Counted from the stretch's first letter, positions 1 to 10,756 are shown. The stretch is DNA of 64,000 nt from Heyndrickxia sporothermodurans (GCA_018333075.1 BORH01000010.1:105448-169447), one strand, 5' to 3'. Program-made: numbers and translations. The notes: generated by a model not told the origin, from the sequence alone.

Positions 1-112
1 TTAAAATGATGAGAAAAATAGTTGAAAAAACGCCAATTGTATGGCTGGACAATAAAAATATATAAATCTCAACTACTGGAAATATAATGAAAAGTAACAG
101 TATATACTTCAT
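1..112 (-). CDS. fxsA: FxsA family membrane protein, N-terminal part
   Basis: Only the first 37 codons lie in the window; the gene runs off the left edge. The start is the ATG at 110-112, with a purine-rich AGGGGAT about 6 bases upstream. The translation begins MKYILLLFIIFPVVEIYIFL and continues with a TIGVFSTIFLIILT-like segment, which matches the first membrane helix and conserved glycine/threonine pattern of FxsA proteins (small membrane proteins; the E. coli homologue affects phage T7 exclusion in F-containing cells). It follows pyk on the same strand, as in B. subtilis. The biological role in Bacillus is not established. Confidence 0.72.
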   Translation of the reverse strand, partial: MKYILLLFIIFPVVEIYIFLLSSHTIGVFSTIFLIIL

Positions 113-159
113 AAGAACATCCCCTATTAACTTAGGCTAACGTTCAAAAAGATTCATCA

Positions 160-1920
160 TTAAAGTACACTTGTATGTCCGTTGTAAATGACCCCTCTTA
201 CAGGATCTACAGAAATTTCTTGGCCTTCAGTAAATAAACTAGTGGCATTATTCACTCCAACAATCACTGGAATTCCTAGGTTTATACCTAATACAGCAGC
301 ATCACTTGTTAATCCACCCTCTTCAGTGATTAAAGCACTGCATTTTTTTAGTACTGGAACCATTTCTTTATCAATACCATCAGTAACGAGAATAGATCCT
401 TCCACTGCTTTTGATTCAGCTTCTTTAGCATTTTTGGCAATTATCACTTTACCATATCCTGATTTTCTGCCTATTCCTTGTCCTTTAGCAACAATATCTC
501 CTACAACATGTACCTTCATCAAATTCGTAGTTCCAGACTCTCCAACAGGTACTCCTGCCGTAATAACTACTAAATCACCATGCTTTACAATATCCGTATT
601 TAAACCTTCTTGTACTGCTAGCTCTAACATTTCGTCCGTTGTTTGAACTTTTTGTCCCAACCTAGGATATACTCCCCATACTAATGCAAGGCTCAAATGA
701 ACTTTATCGTTTGAAGCAACTGCAATAATTGGAGCTTTAGGACGATACTTAGCTATCATTCGTGCTGTATGGCCACTTTCAGTTGGTGTAATAATTGCAT
801 TTACATCCAAATTAATGGCAGTATGGGCAACGGATTGGCAAATGGCATCTGTCATTTTATGGTCACTTTTTTTGCTTCGATCAGCTAAAATCGCACTATG
901 ATCAAGCGCCTTCTCAGCTTGAATGGCAATTTTATACATGGTTTGTACAGCTTCCGCAGGATAACTTCCAGCGGCAGTTTCACCTGAAAGCATGATTGCA
1001 TCTGTTCCATCGAAAATTGCGTTAGCCACATCACTTGCTTCAGCTCTTGTTGGTCTCGGATTTCTTTGCATGGAGTCCAGCATTTGTGTAGCAGTAATGA
1101 CAGGCTTTCCTAATTCATTACATTTTTTTATCAGATTTTTTTGTACGAGAGGTACAGCTTCTGTTGGAATTTCAACACCTAAATCACCACGTGCCACCAT
1201 AAGTCCATCAGACACTGCTAATATTTCATCAATATTATCTACACCTTCTTGATTTTCAATCTTAGGGATAATTTGAATGTGTAATGCATCATTTTCTTCT
1301 AATAGCTGTTTAATTTCCAACACATCGGTAGAACGTCTTACAAAAGAGGCTGCGATAAAATTAACCCCCTGTTTAATACCAAATAGGATATCATCTGCGT
1401 CCTTTTTTGTAATTCCAGGTAAGTTTACTGACACTCCTGGTACATTCACACCTTTTTTATTTTTTAATACACCGCTATTCAAAATTTTTGTGTGTATTTC
1501 TTTTTTCTCTTTATCAATAGATATAACTTCTAGTTCAATTAAACCATCATCTAATAAGATTTTTGACCCCTTCGATACATCATTTATTAATCCTTCATAT
1601 GTAATGGAGAATTTCTCAGTTGTACCGAGAACTTCTTCCATTGATATGGTAATTTCATTACCTTCTCGAAGTTCAATCGCTCCGTCTACCATATCATTCG
1701 TACGAATTTCCGGTCCTTTTGTATCAAGTAAAATTGCAACTGTTTTATTCGTATTTTTTGCAGCAGTTCGAATGTTATTTATCCTTGCTTCATGCTCCTC
1801 ATGACTACCATGTGAGAAATTTAATCGGGCAACATCCATACCTGATTTCATTAACTTTTCTAGCATTTCTATACTTTCACTTGCAGGTCCAATAGTACAA
1901 ACGATTTTCGTTTTTTTCAT
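160..1920 (-). CDS. pyk: Pyruvate kinase with C-terminal PEP-utiliser-like domain
   Basis: Catalyses PEP + ADP to pyruvate + ATP, the last step of glycolysis, in the cytosol. At 586 residues it has the length of the Bacillus/Geobacillus enzyme, which carries an extra C-terminal domain. Visible motifs: ARLNFSHG near residue 32, DTKGPEIR near 66, [10 protein letters not shown] and [10 protein letters not shown] around 220-250, and TATQMLDSM followed by [14 protein letters not shown]. The last ~110 residues ([19 protein letters not shown] onward) resemble the mobile phosphohistidine domain of PEP-utilising enzymes. Here the usual TSHAA motif reads TSDAA, so the His is Asp at residue 540. It follows pfkA after 28 bases on the same strand, suggesting cotranscription. 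Confidence 0.97.
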   Translation of the reverse strand: MKKTKIVCTIGPASESIEMLEKLMKSGMDVARLNFSHGSHEEHEARINNIRTAAKNTNKTVAILLDTKGPEIRTNDMVDGAIELREGNEITISMEEVLGTTEKFSITYEGLINDVSKGSKILLDDGLIELEVISIDKEKKEIHTKILNSGVLKNKKGVNVPGVSVNLPGITKKDADDILFGIKQGVNFIAASFVRRSTDVLEIKQLLEENDALHIQIIPKIENQEGVDNIDEILAVSDGLMVARGDLGVEIPTEAVPLVQKNLIKKCNELGKPVITATQMLDSMQRNPRPTRAEASDVANAIFDGTDAIMLSGETAAGSYPAEAVQTMYKIAIQAEKALDHSAILADRSKKSDHKMTDAICQSVAHTAINLDVNAIITPTESGHTARMIAKYRPKAPIIAVASNDKVHLSLALVWGVYPRLGQKVQTTDEMLELAVQEGLNTDIVKHGDLVVITAGVPVGESGTTNLMKVHVVGDIVAKGQGIGRKSGYGKVIIAKNAKEAESKAVEGSILVTDGIDKEMVPVLKKCSALITEEGGLTSDAAVLGINLGIPVIVGVNNATSLFTEGQEISVDPVRGVIYNGHTSVL

Positions 1921-1948
1921 TTTATATACTCCTTCTCTTGATCTTAAA

Positions 1949-2908
<960 letters not shown>

Positions 2909-3003
2909 TCATGTCACCTCAAAGTTTTCTTCAATTGAAAAAAGTAATTTATAAAATCTAAGACAAAAAAATACTTACTATTATTTATTTCTAAAATACC
3001 ATT

Positions 3004-3021
3004 TTATGAACTTGTTCACAA
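3004..3021 (-). promoter_or_regulatory. Candidate Rex-type operator upstream of pfkA
   Basis: On the minus strand this reads TTGTGAACAAGTTCATAA: two 7-base arms around a 4-base spacer, one base off the Rex consensus TTGTGAA-N4-TTCACAA. It lies about 96 bp upstream of the pfkA start. It overlaps a weak promoter-like pair (TTGTGA, 17 bases, TATTTT). Whether Rex, the NADH/NAD sensor, binds here is inference. Confidence 0.4.
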
Positions 3022-3102
3022 ACAATAAATACACAATCTAAAAATAGTCTTAATTTTAACGAATATTGCAGCTATTAACATTTTTATATTAAAATATCCT
3101 CT

Positions 3103-3137
3103 AAAAAACATGAAGCAATCGGATTAACCGATTGCTT
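3103..3137 (-). terminator. Rho-independent terminator after accA
   Basis: Perfect 10-bp stem AAGCAATCGG/CCGATTGCTT (3113-3122 and 3128-3137) with a 5-base loop, starting 13 bases beyond the accA stop. On the minus strand it is followed by CATG and then a T6 tract. It separates accDA from pfkA-pyk. Confidence 0.8.
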
Positions 3138-3150
3138 ATGAAAAAGAAAC

Positions 3151-4128
3151 TTATTTAATCTCTGCAAAATCCTTTAATTCGATAAATTCACCGATTTCTC
3201 GATACTTGTTATATCGTTGCTCAATAAGCTCTTCACTAGACATATTCAATAATTCTTTCAATGATTTTTCCAAAACTTTATCAATATTTTCAGCTTGAGA
3301 TGTTATATCTCTATGTGCTCCACCTTTAATTTCAGGAATTAACTCCTCAATTACACCTAATTTCTTTAAATCTGGTGCGGTAATCTTCATAATATCCGCA
3401 GCTCGTTTTGCTTGTGAAGGATCTTTCCAAAGAATGTTAGCCGCTGATTCTGGAGCAATTACAGAAAACCATGAATTCTCTAGAACATGAATATGGTTTC
3501 CAACACCAATTCCTAGCGCTCCTCCACTTGCACCTTCGCCAATAACAATACAAATCACTGGAACCTTTAATCCAGCCATTTCAAACAAATTGCGGGCGAT
3601 GGATTCAGAAATACCTCTTTCTTCCGCAGCTTTCCCAGGAAATGCACCTTTAGTATCAATAAAAGTAATAATCGGACGATTAAATTTATCTGCCTGCTTC
3701 ATTAATCTCAACGCTTTACGGTAGCCTTCAGGATGAGGCATCCCAAAATTCCTGCGAATATTTTCTTTCGTATCTTTACCATGTTGCTGACCAATAACTG
3801 TTACTGGCAATCCCTTATATTTTGCAATCCCACCAACAATAGCTTCATCATCACCAAAATAACGGTCTCCATGCATCTCAAGAAAATCTGTAAATAATAA
3901 TGGTATATAATCTAATGTTGTTGGTCTACTTGGATGCCTAGCTATTTGCATCCTATCCCATGGTTTCATATTCTCATAAATATCCGCTTCTAGCTTTTCA
4001 AGCCTAGATTCAAGTTTTTCAATCTCCGCGGTTAAATCTACATCTGAATTTCTTGTAAACTCCTTTAACTCGGCGATTTTTTTTTGAAGCTCATGCAATG
4101 GTTTTTCAAATTCTAGTTCATTCACCAT
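3151..4128 (-). CDS. accA: Acetyl-CoA carboxylase carboxyltransferase subunit alpha
   Basis: With AccD forms the carboxyltransferase half of acetyl-CoA carboxylase, moving CO2 from carboxybiotin to acetyl-CoA to give malonyl-CoA for fatty acid synthesis. The 325 residues match Bacillus AccA: N-terminal coiled region with [17 protein letters not shown], then [37 protein letters not shown], the [15 protein letters not shown] block and the [16 protein letters not shown] oxyanion-hole region. The start overlaps the last 7 bases of accD (ATGG inside the accD stop region), so translation is probably coupled and the subunits made in equal amounts. Confidence 0.96.
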   Translation of the reverse strand: MVNELEFEKPLHELQKKIAELKEFTRNSDVDLTAEIEKLESRLEKLEADIYENMKPWDRMQIARHPSRPTTLDYIPLLFTDFLEMHGDRYFGDDEAIVGGIAKYKGLPVTVIGQQHGKDTKENIRRNFGMPHPEGYRKALRLMKQADKFNRPIITFIDTKGAFPGKAAEERGISESIARNLFEMAGLKVPVICIVIGEGASGGALGIGVGNHIHVLENSWFSVIAPESAANILWKDPSQAKRAADIMKITAPDLKKLGVIEELIPEIKGGAHRDITSQAENIDKVLEKSLKELLNMSSEELIEQRYNKYREIGEFIELKDFAEIK

Positions 4129-4991
4129 GGTAGTTCACCTACTTGCTCATGAATTTCAAGTACAGTAGTTATTCGATCCTTTAATTCTAAACGATTAATA
4201 ACTGCATCTAACTGTCCATGTTTTAATAAAAACTCTGCTGTTTGAAAGTCTTCTGGCAGCTCTTCACGAACTGTTTGCTCAATAATTCTTCGACCAGCAA
4301 AGCCAATTAATGCGCCTGGTTCAGCAAAATTATAATCTCCTAAAGAGGCAAAACTAGCAGATACACCACCAGTAGTCGGATGAGTCATAACAACAATGGT
4401 TAAGCCCCCATTATCACTAAAACGTTTTAATGCAGCACTTGTTTTAGCCATTTGCATTAATGACAGGATCGCTTCCTGCATTCTAGCTCCTCCAGAAGCA
4501 GTAAATATAATGAATGGAACTTTACGTTTATCTGCCTCTTCAATTGCTCTCGTTATTTTCTCACCAACTACAGAGCCCATACTCCCCATTCGAAAAGTTG
4601 AATCCATAATCGTAATAATCACTTCATGGTTATTTACTTTCCCGCTTCCAGTTAATACAGCTTCTGTCATATTTGTCTTTTGTTGATCTTTTTTTATTTT
4701 CTCCAGATAATCAGGGAAGTTTAGTGGATTCTTTGATTGTAAATTTCGATCTAATTCCTTAAAAGTCCCTCCATCAATGAAGCTTTCCACTCTCTCATAT
4801 GCATTCATTTGATGATGGTACCCACAATGAATACATACTTTCAAGTTTTTTTGTAACTCTTTTGAATATAAAATTTTACGGCAGTTAGGACATTTTGACA
4901 TAATTCCTTCGGGTACATCATGCTTTGCAGCTTCCGATGGAATTGTTGCATACTTTTTCTTTTTTGGTTTTGTAAAGAAATCTTTCAGCAA
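4122..4991 (-). CDS. accD: Acetyl-CoA carboxylase carboxyltransferase subunit beta
   Basis: Beta subunit of the acetyl-CoA carboxylase carboxyltransferase. A four-Cys zinc ribbon is visible near residues 34-56 (CPNCRKILY...CIHCGYH), followed by the carboxyltransferase fold with [38 protein letters not shown] and [16 protein letters not shown]. The start is TTG at 4991, chosen because a strong AAAGGAGG lies 8 bases upstream; 289 residues is the usual length. It is first in the accD-accA pair. No FapR-like site was recognised in its 254-base upstream gap, but that gap holds an 11-bp palindrome. Confidence 0.95.
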   Translation of the reverse strand: MLKDFFTKPKKKKYATIPSEAAKHDVPEGIMSKCPNCRKILYSKELQKNLKVCIHCGYHHQMNAYERVESFIDGGTFKELDRNLQSKNPLNFPDYLEKIKKDQQKTNMTEAVLTGSGKVNNHEVIITIMDSTFRMGSMGSVVGEKITRAIEEADKRKVPFIIFTASGGARMQEAILSLMQMAKTSAALKRFSDNGGLTIVVMTHPTTGGVSASFASLGDYNFAEPGALIGFAGRRIIEQTVREELPEDFQTAEFLLKHGQLDAVINRLELKDRITTVLEIHEQVGELPW

Positions 4992-5124
4992 GAGTTAATC
5001 CTCCTTTAAAAGCTGATACCAGAAAAATTTCGGAGCATAATTTCACTCCTAATACGTAAATTTAATTTTCTCATAGGTAATCACGTGTTTTTTCATCAGT
5101 TTGATATTATATGCCATCAACTAG

Positions 5125-5153
5125 TTTATTGCATGAGTAATACATGCAATAAA
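5125..5153. repeat. Perfect inverted repeat between the GntR gene and accD
   Basis: Arms TTTATTGCATG (5125-5135) and CATGCAATAAA (5143-5153) are perfectly complementary around a 7-base AT-rich spacer. An outer pair TTGATATT/AATATCAA extends the symmetry. No T-tract follows on either strand, so it looks more like an operator or a processing site than a terminator. It lies about 135 bp upstream of accD. Confidence 0.5.
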
Positions 5154-5245
5154 TATCAAAAGCTTAACTAATTGGCATTCTTGTCCTACATATAATAAAG
5201 GAAAATGAACAATTATTTTGCTGTAATTTGTCGTTCATCCCTTAA

Positions 5246-5872
5246 TTAATTTTTAAGTTTATTATAATAATGTAATGATAATTCCAAGTCTTTAGCTACT
5301 ATAGCATTTATTAAATCAATATACGAATGAATATCTTTAATCTCACAAGATACATTTAATTGTGAGGCATATTCTTTTAATAGCAGCCAAATTTTAAGAA
5401 GGAGACGAATATTTGGAAGACGAACAATTTCGAAAAAGAAATCATCCTCTACCAAAAAATCTCCTTGTTCAAGCTTTATTTTTAATGATAACACTGAATC
5501 GATATCTAAATGATCTATGATCAGCCTTATTGCATCTTTTTCTATTAAGGTTTTAATAATAGGAACATCTTTTTTTACTTTATCATCTTGTAATATAAAT
5601 GTACTTAATAATTCCACTAAGTGATGCTCTGTAAAATCCCGAAGAAAAGTTCCTTCACCTCGACGAGTTTCTATTAAACCTAGTAACTCTAGTGCTCTTA
5701 ATCCTTCTCTTACAGAAGAGCGTCCTACTTTTAAACGCTCCGATAATTCACGCTCAGAAGGCAGCTTATCACCTTGCACCAATCCATCATCTTTAATCAT
5801 TTGACGAATTTGGTTAACAATTTCAAGATAAGCTTTCGAATTGCTCGTTTTTTTGTTCACAGAACAAATCAC
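5246..5872 (-). CDS. FadR-subfamily GntR transcriptional regulator
   Basis: DNA-binding regulator, probably local. The N-terminal winged helix-turn-helix is clear at residues ~10-80 (LPSERELSERLKVGRSSVREGLRALELLGLIETRRGEGTF). The rest looks like an all-helical FCD effector domain but is short (208 residues in total). The usual FCD histidines are replaced: FFFEIVRLPN where FH...sgN is expected, and SYIDLINAI where an HRxIxxAI block is expected. The GTG start overlaps the malic-enzyme stop (GTGA), so the two genes are coupled. A palindrome of the TGGTNNNACCA type lies ahead of malic enzyme, suggesting autoregulation of malS-gntR. The ligand is unknown; malate or an acyl-CoA would be guesses. 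Confidence 0.82.
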   Translation of the reverse strand: MICSVNKKTSNSKAYLEIVNQIRQMIKDDGLVQGDKLPSERELSERLKVGRSSVREGLRALELLGLIETRRGEGTFLRDFTEHHLVELLSTFILQDDKVKKDVPIIKTLIEKDAIRLIIDHLDIDSVLSLKIKLEQGDFLVEDDFFFEIVRLPNIRLLLKIWLLLKEYASQLNVSCEIKDIHSYIDLINAIVAKDLELSLHYYNKLKN

Positions 5873-7107
5873 TCACCTTTTCCAATAATAGCAAGCCTCT
5901 TTGTTCTTTCTCTAACTTCTTCTGGATCTACTTTCAATCTTGCAACTCCTGTTTCCATAGCTGATTTTGCTACTGCAGCTGCTACTGTAGGTGCAACACG
6001 TGGGTCGAACGGTCTTGGAATGACATAGTCTGCATTAAGCTCATTTTCATCTATAAGTTCAGCAATTGCTTTAACAGCAGCTATTTTCATTTGTTCATTG
6101 ATATGAGTTGCTCGTACATCTAGCGCTCCACGGAAAATTCCCGGAAATGCTAAAACATTATTTACTTGATTCGGAAAATCAGATCTTCCGGTACCAATTA
6201 CTTTTGCACCAGCTTGTTTTGCTTCTTCAGGCATAATTTCTGGATCTGGATTTGCCATTGCAAAAATTATAGAATCTTTATTCATTGATTCTACCATTTC
6301 TTTGGATAAAGCGCCTGCCACTGAAACACCAATGAACACATCTGCTCCTTGGATTACATCAGCTAGATTTCCTTCTCTATGTTCACGATTCGTGTATTTG
6401 GCCACTTCAGACTTAATCTGATTCATTCCATATGAGCGACCTTCAAAAATAGCACCTTTAGAATCACACATAATAATATCACGAACCCCATAATGATAAA
6501 GAAGACGAATAATTGCAATTCCCGCTGCACCTGCACCACTTGCAACCACTTTAATTTCAGACATTTTCTTTCCAACTAGTTTTAAAGCATTCACTAAACC
6601 AGCAACAGTAACAATAGCTGTACCATGTTGGTCATCATGAAAAACTGGAATATTGGTTTCTTTTTTCAGTCTTTCTTCTACAACGAAGCAATTCGGTGCG
6701 GCAATGTCTTCAAGATTTATGCCGCCAAATGTAGGCTCTAGTAATTTAACTGTTTCAACAATTTTATCAACATCAGTAGTATTCAAGCATATTGGAAATG
6801 CATCGACTCCTGCAAAGCTTTTAAAGAGAACAGCCTTTCCTTCCATAACTGGTAATGCCGCTTCTGGTCCAATATTACCTAATCCTAAAACAGCAGTACC
6901 ATCAGTAACAACTGCTACCATATTTCCTTTCATTGTATACTCATACACTGTTTCAGGTTTATCATAAATCATTTTACATGGCTCAGCTACACCCGGGGAA
7001 TATGCTAAGCTCAAATCTTTAGCATTTTTTACGACAACTTTTGATTTAGATTCTAGTTTTCCTTTGTTTATACGATGCATATGTAGTGCTTCTTCTCGTA
7101 AAGTCAA
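5869..7107 (-). CDS. NADP-type malic enzyme, YtsJ-like
   Basis: Oxidatively decarboxylates malate to pyruvate and CO2; members of this short class (YtsJ, ~410 residues) mainly use NADP. Seen here: N-terminal malic domain with KDLSLAYSPGVAEPC, YEYTMKGNMVAVVTDGTAVLGLGNIG and GVDAFPICLNTTD, then HDDQHGTAIVTVAGL near 165 and the Rossmann glycines VVASGAGAAGIAI near 190. The start is TTG with GGAG 9-12 bases upstream. It is transcribed ahead of the GntR regulator, which overlaps its stop codon. Choice of cofactor is inferred from the family, not from a specific residue. Confidence 0.93.
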   Translation of the reverse strand: MTLREEALHMHRINKGKLESKSKVVVKNAKDLSLAYSPGVAEPCKMIYDKPETVYEYTMKGNMVAVVTDGTAVLGLGNIGPEAALPVMEGKAVLFKSFAGVDAFPICLNTTDVDKIVETVKLLEPTFGGINLEDIAAPNCFVVEERLKKETNIPVFHDDQHGTAIVTVAGLVNALKLVGKKMSEIKVVASGAGAAGIAIIRLLYHYGVRDIIMCDSKGAIFEGRSYGMNQIKSEVAKYTNREHREGNLADVIQGADVFIGVSVAGALSKEMVESMNKDSIIFAMANPDPEIMPEEAKQAGAKVIGTGRSDFPNQVNNVLAFPGIFRGALDVRATHINEQMKIAAVKAIAELIDENELNADYVIPRPFDPRVAPTVAAAVAKSAMETGVARLKVDPEEVRERTKRLAIIGKGE

Positions 7108-7159
7108 ACTTTTTCCACTCCTTTATTCAAACAAACCTATACTACCAAATTATTTTTAG

Positions 7160-7172
7160 GTGGTCTGACCAC
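7160..7172. promoter_or_regulatory. Palindromic operator upstream of malic enzyme
   Basis: GTGGTCTGACCAC is a perfect 13-bp palindrome of the FadR-subfamily type (TGGT-N3-ACCA), centred about 59 bp upstream of the malic-enzyme TTG. A further half-site TGGTCT sits at 7175-7180. On the minus strand a -10-like TATATT/TATTAT lies just ahead of it, so a bound regulator would cover the start of transcription. The GntR protein encoded in the same operon is the obvious candidate ligand. Confidence 0.62.
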
Positions 7173-7302
7173 ATTGGTCTATAAAATAATATAACATATT
7201 TCCCTTTTTAGTGAAAAATAATATTATGAGCTGATCATAAAATCAATTCCTATTGCAATTTCGTCTACTTTCATAAGCCTTACAAGAGATTAAAATGTAA
7301 GC

Positions 7303-10300
7303 TTAATATAAAATAACATTTTCTTCACCTAAATACCTTTTTAATTCATTTAAACAATCTACTGTTGGTTCTATCCAATCGTTTTTAGAAAGCTGAATCG
7401 TTTGTTCTGTATCTTCATAGAAGATTACCACAGGCATCCTCCCTTTGTGCGAACTCAAAATTCTCATTATCGAGTGCAGACCCTCATTTGAATGAAGATG
7501 ACTAGGAATTCTAAGAAATAATTTTTTTTCCTTTTGCTTCAAAGTTTCTGCATCAATCATTTTTTGAATGATAAACTGTATTTTTCCATTTCTTTCTTCA
7601 GTATTGCCTTCCAATAAAGCAATTTTTCCCTGTTGACAAAGCTGTCTATATTGTCGATAGCTTTGTGGAAATACAACCGCATCAATTTCTCCTGTAGAAT
7701 CGCTAATTTTTAAGAAACACATCGTTTCTCCCTTTTTCGTTCGAATTGATTTTACTTCATTAATGTATCCCCCTATTTTTACATGCCTTAGTTTTTGATG
7801 AATAGTTCCGATTGTATCATTGGTATATTGATCAAATACATTTTTATAAAGTCGAACTGGATGATCAGATAAATAAATACCGAGCACTTGCTTTTCATAA
7901 GAAAGTTTATCCATTATACTCATCTCTTCAACTTCTACATATTTGGGTTTTAGCTGAAACAAATCTTCCTCAGCAAAAAAATCTCCCTCATTCTCATTGG
8001 GACTTACCAGTTCAGCATGTTGGTTTGCTACATCAATACTTGCTAAAAGAGTACATCGATCAACCATAAACTCATCAAACGCACCAGATAGAACGAGAGA
8101 TTCAATTGTTTTACGATTAATAGATGTATGCAATGTTCGAATACAAAAATCAAATAAATCACTAAAGGGCTTTGATGTTCTAGCTTCCATAATTTCCTTT
8201 AAAGCGGTTCCTCCTATTCCTTTTATAGCAGCCAAACTAAAACGAATCCCTCCATCTTCAGCTTTAAAATAATAATGGCTTTTGTTTATTGACGGTGGAA
8301 GAATATGTATATCCATTTGTGCAGCTTCACGAATATACTGAGATATTTTATCTTCATTTCCAATTGCAGACGTTAGCAAGGATGCCATGAAGCTAATAGG
8401 AAAATGTGCTTTTAAATAAGCTAATTGATAAGAGATAAAGCTATATGCTACCGCATGACTTCGATTAAACCCATAATTTGCAAATCGTACAATTAAGTCA
8501 TATATTTCATTGGCTGTCTTTATATCGTAGCCTTTTTTTGTTGCCCCTGATACAAAATGAATTCTTTCTTGATCTAGTACATCTTTATTCTTTTTACTTA
8601 CTGCCCTTCTAAGCAAATCTGCTTCTCCTAGTGAAAAACCTGCCATACGTGAGGCAATTTGCATTATTTGTTCCTGATAAACAATAACTCCATATGTTTT
8701 ATTTAAAATCGGTTCTAAATCTGAATGTGGATAAATGATTTGCTCTTTACCATGTTTTCGGTCTATATATAATGGAATGTTCTCCATGGGGCCTGGTCGA
8801 TATAAAGCATTTACTGCAACTATATCCTCAAATTCAGTTGGCTTTAGTCTCTTTAACACATTTCGCATTCCATCAGATTCTAATTGAAAAATTCCAGTTG
8901 TATTTCCTTTGCTTAATAACTGGTAAGTCATTCCGTCATTTAATGGTATCTGTTTTATATCAATATTTTTCTTTAAGCCTTTTCGGATACTTGATACTAT
9001 TCTTTCGAGCAAAGATAAGTTACGAAGCCCCAGAAAATCCATTTTTAACAATCCAACTTCTTCTAAAACATTCATAGGATACTGGGTTAAATAACTACCT
9101 GTATGACCTTCTTGAATCGGAATTAGATTGACAAGTGGTTCCTGACTAATAACAACACCAGCAGCGTGTGTCGACGCATGCCTAGGAATTCCTTCAATTT
9201 TTAATGCAATTTGAAATAATTTTTGATGAAGGGAGGACTCCTGAATAATTTCCCTTAGCTTTTCAGATTCCTCATAGGCTTGTTTCAAAGTAATTCCCAG
9301 CTTGCTAGGCACTGCCCTTGAAAGGCGTTCTAAATCCTTTGATGACAGCCCAAAAACTCTTGCCACATCCCTTAATGCAGCCTTAGCAGCAAAAGTTCCA
9401 AAAGTAATGATTTGTGCAACATGAAGCATTCCGTATTTTTTTGTAACATATTGAATCACCTCATCACGACGATGATCAGGAAAATCAATATCAATATCTG
9501 GCATTGATATTCTTTCTGGATTCAAAAATCTTTCAAAGAGTAAATCGTGTTTTATTGGATCAACATCTGTAATCTGCAATACATATGCTACAAGTGATCC
9601 AGCGGCTGATCCTCGTCCAGGTCCAGTCAAAATACCAGAGGATCTTGCAAACTTCATAAAGTCCCAAACAATAAGAAAATAATCACTAAACTTCATCCGC
9701 TGAATAATCTCGATTTCATAGGATAATCGGTCCATATAAATGGTTGTTGGATTGGCAACTCTTTCCTTTAAACCTGCCTTGCAAAGTTTCATTAATGCAT
9801 CATCCGAAGATTCGTCATTTGGTAAAGAAAACTTTGGTAACAGTTCACGTCCAAATTCAATTTGTAAATTACATGCTTCTGCAACAAGAACCGTATTTTC
9901 AAGTGCATCAACATATTCCGAAAAAGCGCTTAACATACTATCCGGATCTTTTAAATAATATTCATCCGTTTTAAGTAAAGGAATATGATCTTCGTTTAGC
10001 TTTTCATTTTCACGTATAGCAACTAAGCACTCATAGCTAGCGGCATCTTCCTTTTCCAAATAACGTACATCATTTGTGACAATTAATTTAAATTCATGAG
10101 CAGTTGCCATTTGAATGATTTTTTTCAATATTTTCTTTTCTTCAGTAACAAAATGATTCTGCAACGAAAGGAAAAAGGAATCTTTTTCGAAGATATTCCT
10201 AAAAAGATGCGCCACTTTTTCTGCCTCTTCATCTTCATCTTGTAAAAGAAGCTGTTCAATTTCTCCTTCCATTCCTGGAGAATACCCAATTAACCCTTGA

Positions 10301-10653
10301 TGATAGCCCCTTAACCATTTCAACGGAATTCCTTGCTGAGATTTTGTTTGAACTGTACTTGAAAGCTTTAATAAATTTTTATATCCATTTTCATTTTTTG
10401 CAAGTAAAACAAGAGGAAAAGACCGTTCTGGATTTACCTCACTTTTGACATCAATCGTTAGACCAATAATCGGTTTTATCTGATTTTTTATACATTCTTT
10501 ATAAAATGGAATAGCTCCATACATAACATTCCGGTCTGTAATGGCTATTGTATGATAGTTCAGCTTCTTAGCTTTTTCAACCAGCTTATGTATAGAGATC
10601 GTGCTTGATAATAAACTATAGGCTGTTGATATTTGTAAATGAACAAAAGACAA
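7303..10653 (-). CDS. dnaE: DNA polymerase III alpha subunit, DnaE type
   Basis: Replicative C-family polymerase; in Bacillus DnaE works beside PolC, extending primers on the lagging strand. Visible order: N-terminal PHP domain (the HxHS and TDHG metal motifs are degenerate, HLQIST and TDRNVMYG, so probably inactive); polymerase core with GPGRGSAAGSLVAY near 350 and the catalytic PDIDIDFPDHRR near 390; then helix-hairpin-helix and a C-terminal OB fold (HVKIGGYINEVKSIRTKKGE). I place the start at the TTG at 10653 (protein begins SFVHLQIS after the initiator), because AAGGTGG lies 7 bases upstream; a GTG at 10665 is in frame but lacks such a site. The result is 1116 residues. It stands alone between the malic enzyme and the divergent ytrHI. 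Confidence 0.94.
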   Translation of the reverse strand: MSFVHLQISTAYSLLSSTISIHKLVEKAKKLNYHTIAITDRNVMYGAIPFYKECIKNQIKPIIGLTIDVKSEVNPERSFPLVLLAKNENGYKNLLKLSSTVQTKSQQGIPLKWLRGYHQGLIGYSPGMEGEIEQLLLQDEDEEAEKVAHLFRNIFEKDSFFLSLQNHFVTEEKKILKKIIQMATAHEFKLIVTNDVRYLEKEDAASYECLVAIRENEKLNEDHIPLLKTDEYYLKDPDSMLSAFSEYVDALENTVLVAEACNLQIEFGRELLPKFSLPNDESSDDALMKLCKAGLKERVANPTTIYMDRLSYEIEIIQRMKFSDYFLIVWDFMKFARSSGILTGPGRGSAAGSLVAYVLQITDVDPIKHDLLFERFLNPERISMPDIDIDFPDHRRDEVIQYVTKKYGMLHVAQIITFGTFAAKAALRDVARVFGLSSKDLERLSRAVPSKLGITLKQAYEESEKLREIIQESSLHQKLFQIALKIEGIPRHASTHAAGVVISQEPLVNLIPIQEGHTGSYLTQYPMNVLEEVGLLKMDFLGLRNLSLLERIVSSIRKGLKKNIDIKQIPLNDGMTYQLLSKGNTTGIFQLESDGMRNVLKRLKPTEFEDIVAVNALYRPGPMENIPLYIDRKHGKEQIIYPHSDLEPILNKTYGVIVYQEQIMQIASRMAGFSLGEADLLRRAVSKKNKDVLDQERIHFVSGATKKGYDIKTANEIYDLIVRFANYGFNRSHAVAYSFISYQLAYLKAHFPISFMASLLTSAIGNEDKISQYIREAAQMDIHILPPSINKSHYYFKAEDGGIRFSLAAIKGIGGTALKEIMEARTSKPFSDLFDFCIRTLHTSINRKTIESLVLSGAFDEFMVDRCTLLASIDVANQHAELVSPNENEGDFFAEEDLFQLKPKYVEVEEMSIMDKLSYEKQVLGIYLSDHPVRLYKNVFDQYTNDTIGTIHQKLRHVKIGGYINEVKSIRTKKGETMCFLKISDSTGEIDAVVFPQSYRQYRQLCQQGKIALLEGNTEERNGKIQFIIQKMIDAETLKQKEKKLFLRIPSHLHSNEGLHSIMRILSSHKGRMPVVIFYEDTEQTIQLSKNDWIEPTVDCLNELKRYLGEENVILY

Positions 10654-10756
10654 AATCACTCCCACCTTCTAAGTACATCTTTATACATATTATATGACTT
10701 GATAGTAAAAAAGGAAAATACGTTCCCATATATTTAATTATTTTTTCGTATTCCTT

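Noticed and set aside
188-646. Long open frame on the plus strand inside pyk
   Set aside because: Antisense shadow of a clear pyruvate kinase gene; no ribosome site and no recognisable protein.
5160-5240. Plus-strand TTGGCA ... TATAAT pair
   Set aside because: The spacer is only 13 bases and no plus-strand gene follows.
7303-7800. DnaE PHP/OB region as evidence of an active proofreading or nuclease domain
   Set aside because: The PHP metal motifs are degenerate in this class of DnaE, so nothing unusual is claimed.
9740-9974. Two overlapping plus-strand frames inside dnaE
   Set aside because: They lie wholly opposite a conserved polymerase region and overlap each other in different frames.
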